DNA of 64,000 nucleotides, taken from NCBI RefSeq assembly GCF_032854445.1, contig NC_088307.1, forward strand, positions 7,082,017 to 7,146,016, read 5' to 3'. The notes beneath the pieces are model-generated. The model ran no database searches and was not told the origin of the DNA. It worked only from the letters and a program-made list of their open reading frames with translations. Positions 57,101-64,000 of this stretch are shown here, piece by piece. Each line of letters opens with the position of its first letter. The first letter of the stretch is position 1. The translations under genes and the position numbers were made by a program. This stretch comes from Liolophura sinensis. Lineage: Eukaryota; Mollusca; Polyplacophora; Chitonida; Chitonidae.

Positions 57101-58850
57101 TGGCTAACATTCCTTGTGAGAATTAAACACGAGAAATGTCAGAGAGTAACACAGAAAAAAACTGTGTCTTTCAAACTACAAATGGCTAACATTCCTTGTG
57201 AGACTTAAACACGAGAAGTGTCAGAGAGTAACACAAAAAACAACTGTGTCTTTCAAACAACAAATGGCTAACATTCCTTGTGAGAATTAAACACGAGAAA
57301 TGTCAGAGAGTAACACAGAAAAAAACTGTGTCTTTCAAACTACAAATGGCTAACATTCCTTGTGAGAAGTGGATAAGTGGATAAATGGATATAATTCTTG
57401 TGAGAAAGGCATCAGAAGTGTTGGCTTGTAAAACACAGAATAGATTTAAATGGAGTACAATGAACATCCAATGGTGATATTTCTTTTGAGAATCGCATCA
57501 AAAGTTTTGGCTTGTAAAACACAAACTATATTTAAATGGAGTACAATAAACAACAAATGGCTACATTTCTTAGCAAAACAACATTTAAGTACATTTCTTG
57601 TGAATGTGGCTTGTATAAATTATGACACAACAAAAATAGCTGTGTACTAAACATCTGGCTACATTTTGATCAGTACTGGAAGTATCAGGCTGCACGTACA
57701 ACAATAATTATTGTGTTCTACACCACAATTGGCTACATGTACATGTACATGTCTTACGAATGTGGCCTTTTCGACTAGTAATTATTGCACACAAAATTAA
57801 CCACATGGTAAAACTACAGACACATAATAAATGGCGTGAAAGAACTAGCACATGATTAGATGTTTATCAGGATTCATCAGCTTTTCTTTATCATGTTAAA
57901 AGTAAAGGATAAACAGATCCTAAACAAAATAAGTTAGCTTTTTTTTTAATCAACAGGGAGATCAACAACTACTTTTTTATTTCAAAGGCAAGTTAGCTTT
58001 TCCTTATCACGTGAGAGATAAATGTACAGATCCATTTCTTTTTTTATTCAGGACTTAAGGTAACTTTTGTTTATTTACATTGGAAACAAAAAAATAAATA
58101 CAGGACTTCCTTTTTCATGAAGTTTAGCTTTCGTCTATTGTGAAAGAGATAAACAAACTGATCTAAATATAGGAAAATGATGCTGTACTTTCTTTTTTTC
58201 TTCCATAAAAAAAGAATGCTTATATCTCCAGCAATATAAAAACAAAAGCAAAACATTTTAGACATACAAAGACACCAAAAATGTCCTGATCAAAAATAAA
58301 TATACTTTCTGCAGGTATAAAAATCTTCAAACTGATAAAAATAAATATCTGTACATTATTTAAAAAGTACATATAAACACAAATTAATTCCCAAATGTTT
58401 ACTAATTCCTAGGGAACCAATAATACATTGACATCAAAGACAAATACACTATGTGTAAAACAAAAGCTAGTAACAGTGACAACAGCAATGTTTTTTTGTT
58501 TTCAATATTCACCATTAACAGACAATTCTAACCATGTTATTAAATATTGAAAGCATGGGTTCAAGTCCAGCTCCAGCTGTCACATCCGCGGCAGTTTTTC
58601 TGAAGGTACCCAGTGAAAGTCTGTAGTTCAAAACTCTGGTGTCCTCCAGCCATAAACCAAAATAAATACATACATAATAAAAAAGCATTCAGTAAACAAC
58701 CAAATCCTTCTTTCTCAACTTACCTGTGAGAGCTGGGAGCTCTGTGAGATGGTTACAAAAGCTATAAAGCTGGCTCTGAGGGGAGCAGAAAACTTTTCTC
58801 CCTATTAAAGCTCTGAGCTATTGACACACACCGCACACTCTACCACACAC
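35993..58850 (-). CDS. Raw/OLRN-1-like protein: two deoxyribosyltransferase-like domains with an EF-hand insert (448 aa)
   Basis: Sixteen minus-strand exons: non-coding ~58850-58724; coding 56501-56428 (ATG 56488), 55909-55889, 55262-55171, 52454-52401, 51547-51469, 48697-48616, 46602-46482, 43257-43193, 42268-42205, 41658-41524, 40999-40939, 40550-40433, 37524-37374, 37135-37052, 36151-35993 (TGA 35995-35993). All junctions are GT-AG, all phases agree, and the total is 1347 nt. Domain 1 (~27-170) has FLGGSCNPTTWR, FYNPQVSHW and FFVIDNQTR. An EF-hand segment (~171-258) has the loop DSNNMGKLSIQE at 202-213. Domain 2 (~296-440) has FLGGSFKDNDWR, IPTLRKHGLTY and IEAGYYVGQGC. I associate the FLGGS...TWR / FYNP / E.AY..G pattern with the Pfam nucleoside 2-deoxyribosyltransferase-like family that includes Drosophila Raw and C. 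elegans OLRN-1. Those act in JNK restraint and olfactory neuron asymmetry; whether they have enzyme activity is not established to my knowledge. No signal peptide or membrane segment. Confidence 0.85.
37052..37524 (-). CDS. Raw/OLRN-1-like exons 14 and 15: core of domain 2
   Basis: Exon 14 (37524-37374) completes the split Arg and encodes KHGLTYASPQAPDEEWIAHL, then LMLYVMGDSSRGCASLIE, donor GAA|GTAAGA. Exon 15 (37135-37052) encodes AGYYVGQGCNMVLCIKNLQD then GVVIDGEK, donor AAG|GTGAGG. The joined IEAGYYVGQGC motif is typical of the family and confirms the junction. Confidence 0.88.
37640..40470 (-). repeat. Splice-donor minisatellite: ~90 copies of exon 13 end plus 5' splice site
   Basis: Tandem array of mainly 28-33 bp units. 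On the minus strand each unit reads GAACATAGCAATACCTAC then ACTCAGGTGAGGGGA. The first ~24 nt are the end of exon 13 (coding ENIAIPTL) and the rest is its donor CAG|GTGAG. Subtypes differ in length and in one base (GGGGACAACAT units at 37.64-38.10 kb; GGGGAGAACAT further right). The exon-proximal copy, 40470-40425, is the one joined to the coding exon. The copy number is an estimate from array length divided by unit length. Confidence 0.93.
40433..40999 (-). CDS. Raw/OLRN-1-like exons 12 and 13: start of domain 2
   Basis: Exon 12 (40999-40939) encodes HRSVLKSVFHKFVNGVKWLF. Exon 13 (40550-40433) encodes a charged linker, then DVFLGGSFKDNDWRENIAIP and TLR, ending in phase 2 at CTC AG|GTGAGG. 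The last ~25 nt of exon 13 plus this donor are the unit of the minisatellite that fills the next intron. In the exon frame the codon after the donor is TGA (AGG TGA), so use of any later copy of the donor would truncate the protein. Confidence 0.85.
41170..41435 (-). mobile_element. Two SINE tails, one partial and one longer copy
   Basis: 41170-41238 is a tail fragment ending TATGACGGCGGTCATG. 41240-41435 is a longer copy (TTGAATGGTGCTTTACGCCA, CCATGACCATCTGCAGGTTG, GAGCTGGACTTG). Intron 11 of the Raw/OLRN-1-like gene. Confidence 0.78.
41524..42268 (-). CDS. Raw/OLRN-1-like exons 10 and 11: EF-hand pair
   Basis: Exon 10 (42268-42205) encodes RLRNIFNSFDSNNMGKLSIQ E. It carries a canonical EF-hand loop with Asp1, Asn3, Gly6, Ser9 and Glu12. 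Exon 11 (41658-41524) encodes MMDTLDSHWLSRLKG then SDKATFTFEEFCCLMTERR. That is a second, degenerate EF-hand: Lys at loop position 1 and no Gly at 6, but Phe8 and Glu12 kept. Calcium binding by the first loop is plausible; the second looks structural. Confidence 0.75.
43193..43257 (-). CDS. Raw/OLRN-1-like exon 9
   Basis: Identified as the exon needed to join exon 8 (ends phase 0) with exon 10 (starts phase 2). This 65-nt segment encodes FDMSDEKAFQRLSRKIVWFI then F, with donor AG|GTGAGA. The acceptor is AAGTAG with its pyrimidine tract somewhat upstream, so the start is less certain than the end. Confidence 0.6.
44024..44380 (-). other. Unexplained open frame in intron 8 of the Raw/OLRN-1-like gene
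   Basis: A 118-codon minus-strand frame. The part from 44200 leftwards (SDKFGSPEKYPGHWGRRDYA, SAQGHLRLTFCDSNMII) has unusually even composition for this intron. It lacks plausible phase-compatible splice sites, and the gene model is complete without it. A repeat-derived sequence is the likeliest explanation. Confidence 0.3.
45470..46090 (-). mobile_element. Two diverged SINE-like copies in tandem
   Basis: 45470-45740 and 45780-46090 share the layout of the 55998-56310 element: a short T-rich start, ACACCAGGCCAACCAGTC or ACACCATACCAGTACTTGG, and a B-box-like end (GGATCAAACCAGG or GAGTTCAATTCC on minus). Confidence 0.45.
46180..46260 (-). mobile_element. SINE tail fragment
   Basis: TTTGATTGGTGTTTTACGCC then ATACTCAGGAATATTTCCCT. 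Confidence 0.75.
46482..46602 (-). CDS. Raw/OLRN-1-like exon 8: end of domain 1
   Basis: 121-nt exon encoding CEFRHLQQCQAVLTDLLERL then SVPVYHSTEQALDGIVTCIR Q. Acceptor TTATGTTTCAG, donor CAG|GTAAGC. Its first ~30 nt and acceptor are repeated many times in the intron immediately upstream (46605-48350). Confidence 0.87.
46605..48350 (-). repeat. Splice-acceptor minisatellite: copies of the exon 8 start and its 3' splice site
   Basis: Monomers of about 64 and 81 bp alternate to give a 145-bp higher-order unit. On the minus strand each contains TTATGTTAC(A/T)GTGAGTTC then TGCCATCTACAGCAGTGTCA, which matches the acceptor and first ~30 coding bases of exon 8 (TGAGTTCCGCCATCTACAGC). About half the monomers read ACAG|TGAG, keeping the acceptor AG; the other half read ACTG|TGAG and have lost it. 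The rest of each monomer is a GTAACACAG-rich intronic stretch. Confidence 0.92.
48616..48697 (-). CDS. Raw/OLRN-1-like exon 7
   Basis: 82-nt exon, phase 1 to phase 2, encoding GCGRQIIVVLKDYEGPGVVV then NGEQISS. Acceptor GCTCTGCAG, donor CTG|GTGAGT. It continues domain 1, equivalent to GQGCNMVLCIKNLQDGVVID in domain 2. Confidence 0.88.
50710..50848 (-). mobile_element. 5'-truncated SINE with 13-bp target duplication
   Basis: Tail and body of the SINE on the minus strand, flanked by perfect ATTTTGACTATAT at 50697 and 50849. Confidence 0.9.
51469..51547 (-). CDS. Raw/OLRN-1-like exon 6: FFVIDNQTR core of domain 1
   Basis: 79-nt exon from acceptor TTTTTGCAG to donor G|GTAAGT, encoding VADLLFFVIDNQTRATASRV then EVAYLV. 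The V.FFVIDNQTRA...VE.AYL pattern is the central strand and helix of the deoxyribosyltransferase-like fold. Confidence 0.9.
52401..52454 (-). CDS. Raw/OLRN-1-like exon 5
   Basis: 54-nt phase-0 exon encoding QVSHWSPELIELEDQAKQ, donor CAG|GTAAGT. The acceptor is a tandem CTACAG|CAG|, so the first Gln may be included or skipped. Confidence 0.85.
52526..52684 (+). mobile_element. 5'-truncated SINE with target duplication
   Basis: Begins at GGCCGTACGTGGGAAGG and ends AATAAATAAA. The flanks TCCTACACGTGAACAC (52510) and TCCTACACGTAAACAC (52685) are the duplicated target. Intronic, next to exon 5. Confidence 0.9.
52990..53137 (+). mobile_element. 5'-truncated SINE with target duplication
   Basis: Body and tail of the same SINE, ending AATCAAATAAATAAAT. 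Flanked by CATATTCCAGTGG and CATACTCCAATGG. Confidence 0.88.
53581..53832 (-). mobile_element. Full-length tRNA-derived SINE
   Basis: Same family and orientation as 12963-13225. Head GTTGTTTAGCACGCTAGCGC, B-box GAGTTCAAGTCC, tail ending AAATAAAT. Near-identical flanks ATAGTCTGTAT and ATAGTCTTTAT mark the target duplication. Confidence 0.9.
53892..54385. mobile_element. Long hairpin (foldback) element, ~240-bp arms
   Basis: The left arm runs GATTGACAGAGGCATTACTT ... GACGGTCACTGTCTAATC. The right arm is its near-perfect reverse complement, GATTAGACAGTGACCGTC ... AAGTAATGCCTCTGTCAATC. The spacer at about 54140-54158 is only about 20 bp. There is no ORF. The structure fits a foldback MITE or a recent inverted duplication in intron 4 of the Raw/OLRN-1-like gene. 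Confidence 0.88.
55171..55262 (-). CDS. Raw/OLRN-1-like exon 4: N-terminal motif of domain 1
   Basis: 92-nt exon encoding VFLGGSCNPTTWRRDEAIPF then LKEHDITFYNP, with donor CCT|GTAAGT. This is the family's opening beta strand and glycine loop. The equivalent motif recurs in exon 13 as VFLGGSFKDNDWRENIAIP, showing an internal domain duplication. Confidence 0.9.
55788..55858. repeat. ~16-bp tandem repeat beside the microexon
   Basis: ACAGGTGGCATAAA and AGCGGTTGGCATAA units, five copies, about 30 bp downstream (transcript sense) of the microexon donor. Confidence 0.82.
55889..55909 (-). CDS. 21-nt microexon of the Raw/OLRN-1-like gene
   Basis: Flanked by TATATTTTTTTTCCAG and GTAAGTGTGA. Its 21 nt, entered and left in phase 1, encode NVAHFQ between KRAG and VFLGG. 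Skipping it would keep frame and remove seven residues just before domain 1. Confidence 0.7.
55998..56310 (-). mobile_element. Second SINE-like family member
   Basis: Plus view GAGTGAGTGAGTGCCTGAGG, GTCAGTCATATGACAACAAA, GGTAACCT-free body with TGATACGGGTCAACCAGTGA, and TTCCTCTTTTAAAGTCTTAG. I recall this type as a widely dispersed mollusc SINE whose tRNA head lies at the right; here the head is missing. Related but diverged copies appear at 45470-45740 (tRNA-like B-box CCGCGGATCAAACCAGG on minus) and 45780-46090. Confidence 0.5.
56428..56501 (-). CDS. Raw/OLRN-1-like exon 2 with the start codon
   Basis: Acceptor TTTGTGTTTTGACAG, then 13 nt of leader and ATG at 56488-56486. Encodes MPLSQNLDRRILQECRTKRA and ends in phase 1 at GCA G|GTAAGC. 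The acceptor and first ~35 nt of this exon are the ancestor of the repeat unit at 56520-57570. Confidence 0.78.
56520..57570 (-). repeat. Splice-acceptor minisatellite derived from exon 2 (start-codon exon)
   Basis: About nine ~83-bp units (56600-57370) plus two older copies (57395-57570). On the minus strand units contain TTTTCTGTGTTACAG then TCTGACACTTCTCGTG, similar to the exon 2 acceptor TTTGTGTTTTGACAG and GCCGACACTTCCGATGCC. The two outer copies keep the match through the ATG (AACACTTCTGATGCC). Four units near the exon keep ACAG; the next five have ACTCTC and lack the AG. Confidence 0.8.
58545..58680 (+). mobile_element. SINE-like fragment beside the first exon donor
   Basis: Has a B-box-like GGTTCAAGTCCAGCTCC and ends CCATAAACCAAAATAAATAC. 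It lies about 45 bp downstream (transcript sense) of the non-coding exon's donor. Confidence 0.45.
58724..58850 (-). other. Non-coding first exon (5' UTR) of the Raw/OLRN-1-like gene
   Basis: It lies between the TATA box and a strong donor at 58724/58723. No ATG occurs in it, so translation starts in the next exon at 56488. The left boundary is certain to the extent of the donor; the right boundary is an estimate from the TATA position. Confidence 0.5.
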
Positions 58851-58873
58851 ACAAAGGCCTCCGGCTACATCAC

Positions 58874-58883
58874 CCTTTTTATA
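58874..58883 (-). promoter_or_regulatory. TATA box of the Raw/OLRN-1-like gene
   Basis: The minus strand reads GTATAAAAAGGG here, a canonical TATA box. A start site about 30 bp downstream (~58850) would open a non-coding exon that has no ATG and ends at the donor CTCACAG|GTAAGT (58724). The start site is inferred; the TATA sequence and donor are read directly. Confidence 0.6.
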
Positions 58884-59519
58884 CTCTACTGCTACGTATG
58901 CAGTACAACCACATATACAACCGCAAACCAGGCACAGGTGGGCGACCAATTGGAAAAACAATGACCCCACAGCGCAAACAGCATGTCTAATACTTTCACA
59001 GAATTGCCCGCCCAGTCTGGAGATTACTGAGGGTGACAAACGGTCATTGTCCGTCACTCGGCCTGTCAGCCAGGCAGAGGGTACATTTAACCCTACATGT
59101 GCCCCTGTGTTTAGCCCTCTGATACTCTCACGTAATTCCATTCAGCAATGCCTCAATGGGACATGCAGGCTACCTGTACTTGGGCTTTCATGCCCTCACA
59201 CACCGATGTTATGTGGTCTAGCCAATGCCTGCATTGCCCACAATCACGTATATATAAACCTTTGACAGAGGCCTTTAATAAACCCCTGATGTCCACCTTT
59301 CTGATGCAGACGTGGTGTATTTACATAACAAGGGCATCACCAACATCGACAAAAGGTACATTCAATTCATTGGGAAAGAAAAAGAGAAAATTCCTGCGTA
59401 CATGACTGAAGGCACGTACTGAGTACACTAGCTGTATAAATACAAAAAAACAAAACAAAAAAATACAGCTACTGGTACAGTTTTATTGTATTTGAACCTG
59501 GATATGGCTATTCCTGTTT

Positions 59520-59690
59520 ATTTTTTTTATTTATTTGTTTGCTGCCCTATGGCGTACTCAAGAATTTCCACTTACACGATAGCTATCAGTGTCATGGGTG
59601 GGAGGAAACTGGAGTGTCCGGCATAAACCATCAACCATTGGCAATTTACTATCTAACTTTCCCACATGTAATGTAAACCATTGTGGTGGA
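59520..59690 (-). mobile_element. Diverged SINE copy in the upstream flank
   Basis: TTTGCTGCCCTATGGCGTAC, TCAAGAATTTCCACTTACAC, then GGGTGGGAGGAAACTGG. Confidence 0.7.
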
Positions 59691-61689
59691 AGACAATTAA
59701 GTGATCTTCAATGAATGTTAATAGACTACACAGGAATGGAAATAATTGTGAGTTGATGCAGGACATCATGGTAAACCTTCCAGCTATTCATGTATTTAAA
59801 AAAAATATTACAATGTTATTTACATCACAGTTTTGTCCTGCACCAAACTGTTTGGCCCAGAGAAAATACGACTTGGTACTAGACACCGTCCTTGTCCTAC
59901 TGCTTATTTCCACACGACAAACAGTGAGAGCGGGGGGGGGGGGGGGGGGGGGGGGAGTTACCCTTTCTTATGAACTGACACAAGTTTTGTCTACAGATTG
60001 TAATCTTGAAGAAATTAAAGCCAAGCCAGAAATTAGCAAATGCCTCCATTAGCATCATTTCACTCTCTCACCAATTCGATGCTTTACAATACAATGCACC
60101 AGCTTTTGAAACACACAGAAATTAACATAATCACATGTCAAAAAGAAAGAAGTTATAGGTGATTTAAATATTTGGTCAACATTCACATCCCCACACGTGG
60201 GATGTAAATTTTGAGTCTCCTTTCACAAAAAAAAAAAAAAAATGCATCTTGCTTTTTTAGTTATAGTACAGGTACATAAATTGTACTTTTCAAAAATCCC
60301 ACATATTTCAAAGTATGTTATGTCTATTATAAACCAGGCCAATCATAAGTGCTGATATTGACTTTAACCTTTCAAAGTTAATGGAGCCCTTTCTCTGATA
60401 TGAGAATGTAACGAATAACTCATTCGTTTATTTATAACAATCACAAACTATCACATGTAAAATCATCACAACATGCCCACACACAAACAGGGACAATTAA
60501 AGCCTGTGGCATTTAATATCATTATGAGTAACATACCCTAATAATGCTCTCAGCCCACTGCAATAAGAATCACCTGAATCTATATAAGCCTCAAATCTGT
60601 CACAGTGAAAAACTAATACGCTTGTTAGAGTTAAAGAGATTTGGTAATGTTGCTAATGAGTTTTTAATACATTTTATGACTTTAAGGCCTTCATGTGGTT
60701 CCAAAAATGCATTTCCGAACACCAAGTTTTAAGTAAAATGCAGTATGTAAATATAATATGTTTATGGTTCAATGTGTCTAACAGTTTAAAAAAAAAAAGA
60801 GTAAATAAATAAAGTGACTGACTGACTGACTGACTGACTGACTGACCGACTGTTTAATGCCTTGTGAGATAATGACCATAACAACTTATAACTAGACAGC
60901 TAACTTACCAAAACCCCAGCTTCCATTACATCATGATGTGGTATGTCTAAAAAAACATGTAGATCTATACCTGACTTTAAAATGTCCAAAGGCCAGTATA
61001 TACATGTATATTCAAGCAGTTTTCTTCAAAGGTGAACACATTTTGCTTGAACCATTACAGCGACATGGGCTAGTGATTTCAGTTCACACTGTGATGTTCC
61101 CATTAGAAGTGGCCACAGTCCGGCATCGCATCATTGCCTAAAATCCCAACATAAGTCCGTGTGAATGGAGGTGGGTGGATAGCTAAGGTGGGTCGTATCC
61201 TAGTGGAACAATTACAGTGTGTACAACCTATACATATATGCACATAAGCAAAGTGGCTATAGACAAATTTGTACACAAACACTCCTTTGACTGACAGCAG
61301 AGCTTAGATACAAGTTTGACAATACACATATACAATATTCCTTATTTTTTTTTTTTAATTTGACTGTATTATTTTGGGAAAAACATGGCTTCATAAATTG
61401 GGCACTCACATATAAATCTCAAATGTTTGAATAACATTCGAAAATAAAATCTAGAAAGTCAGTGCTGGAATATATCTTATATTAGCCTATGTATGCAACT
61501 CACTAACAACACGTAATTGGCAACTGACATTAGATCACATATTTTCAACAATAGCTTTATCAAAGCACGGGGAAGTGTCAACACATTTCTAAAATTTCAG
61601 TCTCTTGATTCTTATATTATTTTGGGCTTTTGTGGCCATAAACCATATTTGAGGATCTGATATGGATCCGAACATTGCCTTCATGACCT

Positions 61690-61810
61690 GGATTACATGT
61701 GCATGTAAATGAACACATGTAATCAAGGATTGAAACACATGTAATCAAGGATTGAAACACATGTAATCAAGGATTGAAACACATGTAATCGAGGATTCAA
61801 ACACATGTAT
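61690..61810. repeat. 22-bp tandem repeat, 5 copies
   Basis: ACACATGTAATCAAGGATTG AA, repeated head to tail. Confidence 0.88.
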
Positions 61811-63481
61811 TAAGTTTTAACTAACATCAAAGTGAGTATCAATATCATTGGCTACTATATTTATTATTGTCAATTTTACAGTAGATATAGGCATTTATAA
61901 AATATGTGGAACTTAATTATCAAATTTCCTACAAGCCATTACAGAAATTATTAACAAAACTTTTGACATCAAAAAAAATGTAAAGGATGTTAAATTTGAT
62001 ATCACCACAAAAAAAATTCATAAGCTTACAACTTTACAGATCTTTTATTCATTTGTATTCTCTCTGTGTGTGCACCTGTTTATTTTTTTTCATCAAGGTC
62101 ATAGGTCTGGTAGATTTGTCCTTTCAGTTCAGGCAAACCTTTATACTGTTCTGTTTTGAGGTTTCATCCGCTACACCTTTCAGTACATGTACAAAAAAAT
62201 CAACTGACAGGATCCTGGCTATGAGCTTAATATTACACTTTCTCACGGATTTCTACTAACTATATGGTTTATACTGTGGTGCTGCTGACCACAAGGGTTT
62301 ATCAGTAGTCGGGGCAGTGGGAGTAGCCACGAGGAACATGAGAGTCACTGTAAAACCACAACGCCAGAATATGTGTGCAGAAAACAGATATGGAATTGCG
62401 ACATATCCCTGACAAATGTACATGACCTAAAAATCCTCCCATCTCCCCAACAAAGGGCATTTTTAAGGTAAATACATGTCACAAAATATTACTTTTGGTA
62501 CTTAAACTGATAATCAGTACAAAATACATCCCTCAAAACACCTTTTTTTTTAAAAAGATTAATAGAACTGTCCGAATAGTATACCTTTCACTGGTGAACT
62601 TTTAGGCCATTCACTGTGTATATAAATATGTATACGCATTACTGATCTGCCATTCATTCAGGATAAATAAAGAGGGTTATATCACCTAAACAGGCTGGCT
62701 CACCCCTGACTGCGACAATTAATTGTTATGCTTTGTTATTTACTTTAAAAGTCATTTAAAAGGGAAATAAACTGCGCAATCATAATGTTTGTCCTTGGTA
62801 ATACATGTAGATTATTCAATGTTTGTCCCTGGTAATACATGTAGATTATTCAATAATCGGGCTTGGCTTGATTATAAATCCAGATCTTTTTCACAGTAAT
62901 CACGTATAACTTTATAAATATTTAACAAAGTGTAGCCTGCGTCATCTTTTTCATAATTAGAAAAATAAATACGGATGCTTTATAACATGAGCTCAAATGT
63001 ACATGTTTAGCTTTTTTTAAAGTATATTTTGGCATATCTGTGTGTTAAATTTTTGCTCTTAAAATGGTAAAATTCTAAGATAATTCCTATACTTCCAAAT
63101 CAGTTGTAACATCTATAATGTAACAAAAGTTATGATGTGCAAACTAGTCATCGATTTCCTTTAATGCTATATCTGTCTGCCATTTTTCATTACAAAGATA
63201 AAAGAATAAAGAGAAAAAAAAAGGACCTATAAATTACTTTGCATTTTCAGTTTAAATACTTTTTTTTTACATACTCGTACATCTAAAAATAATTATACAA
63301 TTTTAATTAAAAGGGATTACAAAACTATACAGTTGAACTATATCTTACAAATGCATTTATTTTTTTTTTTTATTTCATTGGTGTTTTACACAGTACTCAA
63401 GAATATGTCGCCTAAACGATGGCGGCTAGAAATAAAATGTTCATGCAGATAAATTTACAGGCATCAGTTAGACCATGACTG

Positions 63482-63815
63482 ACGAGGACTACGCAATGTA
63501 CTGAAGAATATGACCACTTTGAACTTTATTTATTCATTTGATTGGTGTTTTACGCTGTACTGAAGAATATGACCACTTTGAACTTTATTTATTCATTTGA
63601 TTGGTGTTTTACGCTGTACTAAAGAATATGACCACTTTGAACTTTATTTATTCATTTGATTTGGTGTTTTACACTGTAATAAATAATACGACCACTTTAA
63701 ACTTTATTTATTCATTTGATTTTTGTTTTACGCTGTACGAAAGAATATGACCACTTTGAACTTTATTTATTCATTTAATTGGTATTTTACGCTGTACTAA
63801 AGACTATGGCCACTT
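63482..63815. repeat. Second tandem array of the SINE tail (~59 bp, 5-6 copies)
   Basis: Units read GAACTTTATTTATTCATTTG ATTGGTGTTTTACGCTGTAC then TGAAGAATATGACCACTTT. The SINE tail plus target-like flank is repeated. A single SINE tail sits just to the left at 63360-63430. Confidence 0.85.
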
Positions 63816-64000
63816 TTAATAACGCTGAAGTTATTTTAGTTTTCATTATATATTAATGCAATAACAAATGTTATTTGTTGATACATCGTACAAGTAATAT
63901 TCAGAGAGGGGGTGGGAAAATGAGTTTAGTATTTTGCAATGAAGGGAACAATTGTGTAAAGGTCACTTAATTACATCCATACTTAATAACACCACCCCCT

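Larger units (their letters stand above)
58884..64000. other. Upstream flank of the Raw/OLRN-1-like gene
   Basis: No exon recognised. Holds SINE fragments, a 20-G run at about 59935-59955, a (GACT)n microsatellite at 60817-60850, the 22-bp repeat and the second SINE-tail array. A second TATA-like TTTATATATA on minus lies at about 59250. Confidence 0.4.

Overview
This is a eukaryotic, intron-rich, AT-rich nuclear window, most likely from a mollusc. There is no operon structure, the genes are cut into small exons by kilobase introns, and many copies of a tRNA-derived SINE are present that I associate with molluscs (tail phrase TTTACGCCGTACTCAAGAAT, tRNA head with A- and B-box). The species cannot be fixed from sequence alone.

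Two multi-exon protein-coding genes can be assembled by eye, both on the minus strand. The first (4688-18812) has 8 exons and encodes about 506 aa. It is a SOHLH2-like bHLH transcription factor: an N-terminal LLVGD-type domain, a central bHLH (KEKMRRERIKDSCDQLR), an NLS and a Ser/Pro-rich tail. The second (35993 to about 58850) has a TATA promoter, a non-coding first exon and 15 coding exons whose phases all agree, giving a 448-aa protein. It has two nucleoside-2-deoxyribosyltransferase-like domains (FLGGSCNPTTWR and FLGGSFKDNDWR), as I recall from the Drosophila Raw / C. elegans OLRN-1 family, separated by an EF-hand segment (loop DSNNMGKLSIQE).

Layout. 1-4.7 kb: small tandem repeats, no gene recognised. 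4.7-18.8 kb: the SOHLH2-like gene; its introns hold SINEs, an interspersed repeat family, a foldback element and a ~0.9 kb inverted duplication that copied part of its own exon 4. 18.8-24.1 kb: a TIR element and a 25-bp tandem array. 24.1-28.65 kb: a 50-bp satellite with higher-order structure, then a decayed reverse-transcriptase retroelement (28.65-30.3 kb), then further satellite monomers. 30.6-36 kb: AT-rich sequence with several minisatellites, one made from the SINE tail. 36-58.9 kb: the Raw/OLRN-1-like gene. 59-64 kb: upstream flank with SINE fragments and a second array built from the SINE tail.

The most striking observation is in the second gene. Three of its introns carry minisatellites whose repeat unit is a copy of the neighbouring exon-intron junction. 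About 90 tandem copies of the exon 13 end plus its 5' splice site lie at 37.64-40.47 kb. About two dozen copies of the exon 8 acceptor plus the first ~30 coding bases lie at 46.6-48.35 kb. About ten copies of the exon 2 acceptor plus the start-codon region lie at 56.5-57.57 kb. The real splice site is always at the exon-proximal edge. In both acceptor arrays many copies have lost the AG, while the donor array keeps GT almost everywhere. I know of no name for such 'splice-junction minisatellites'.
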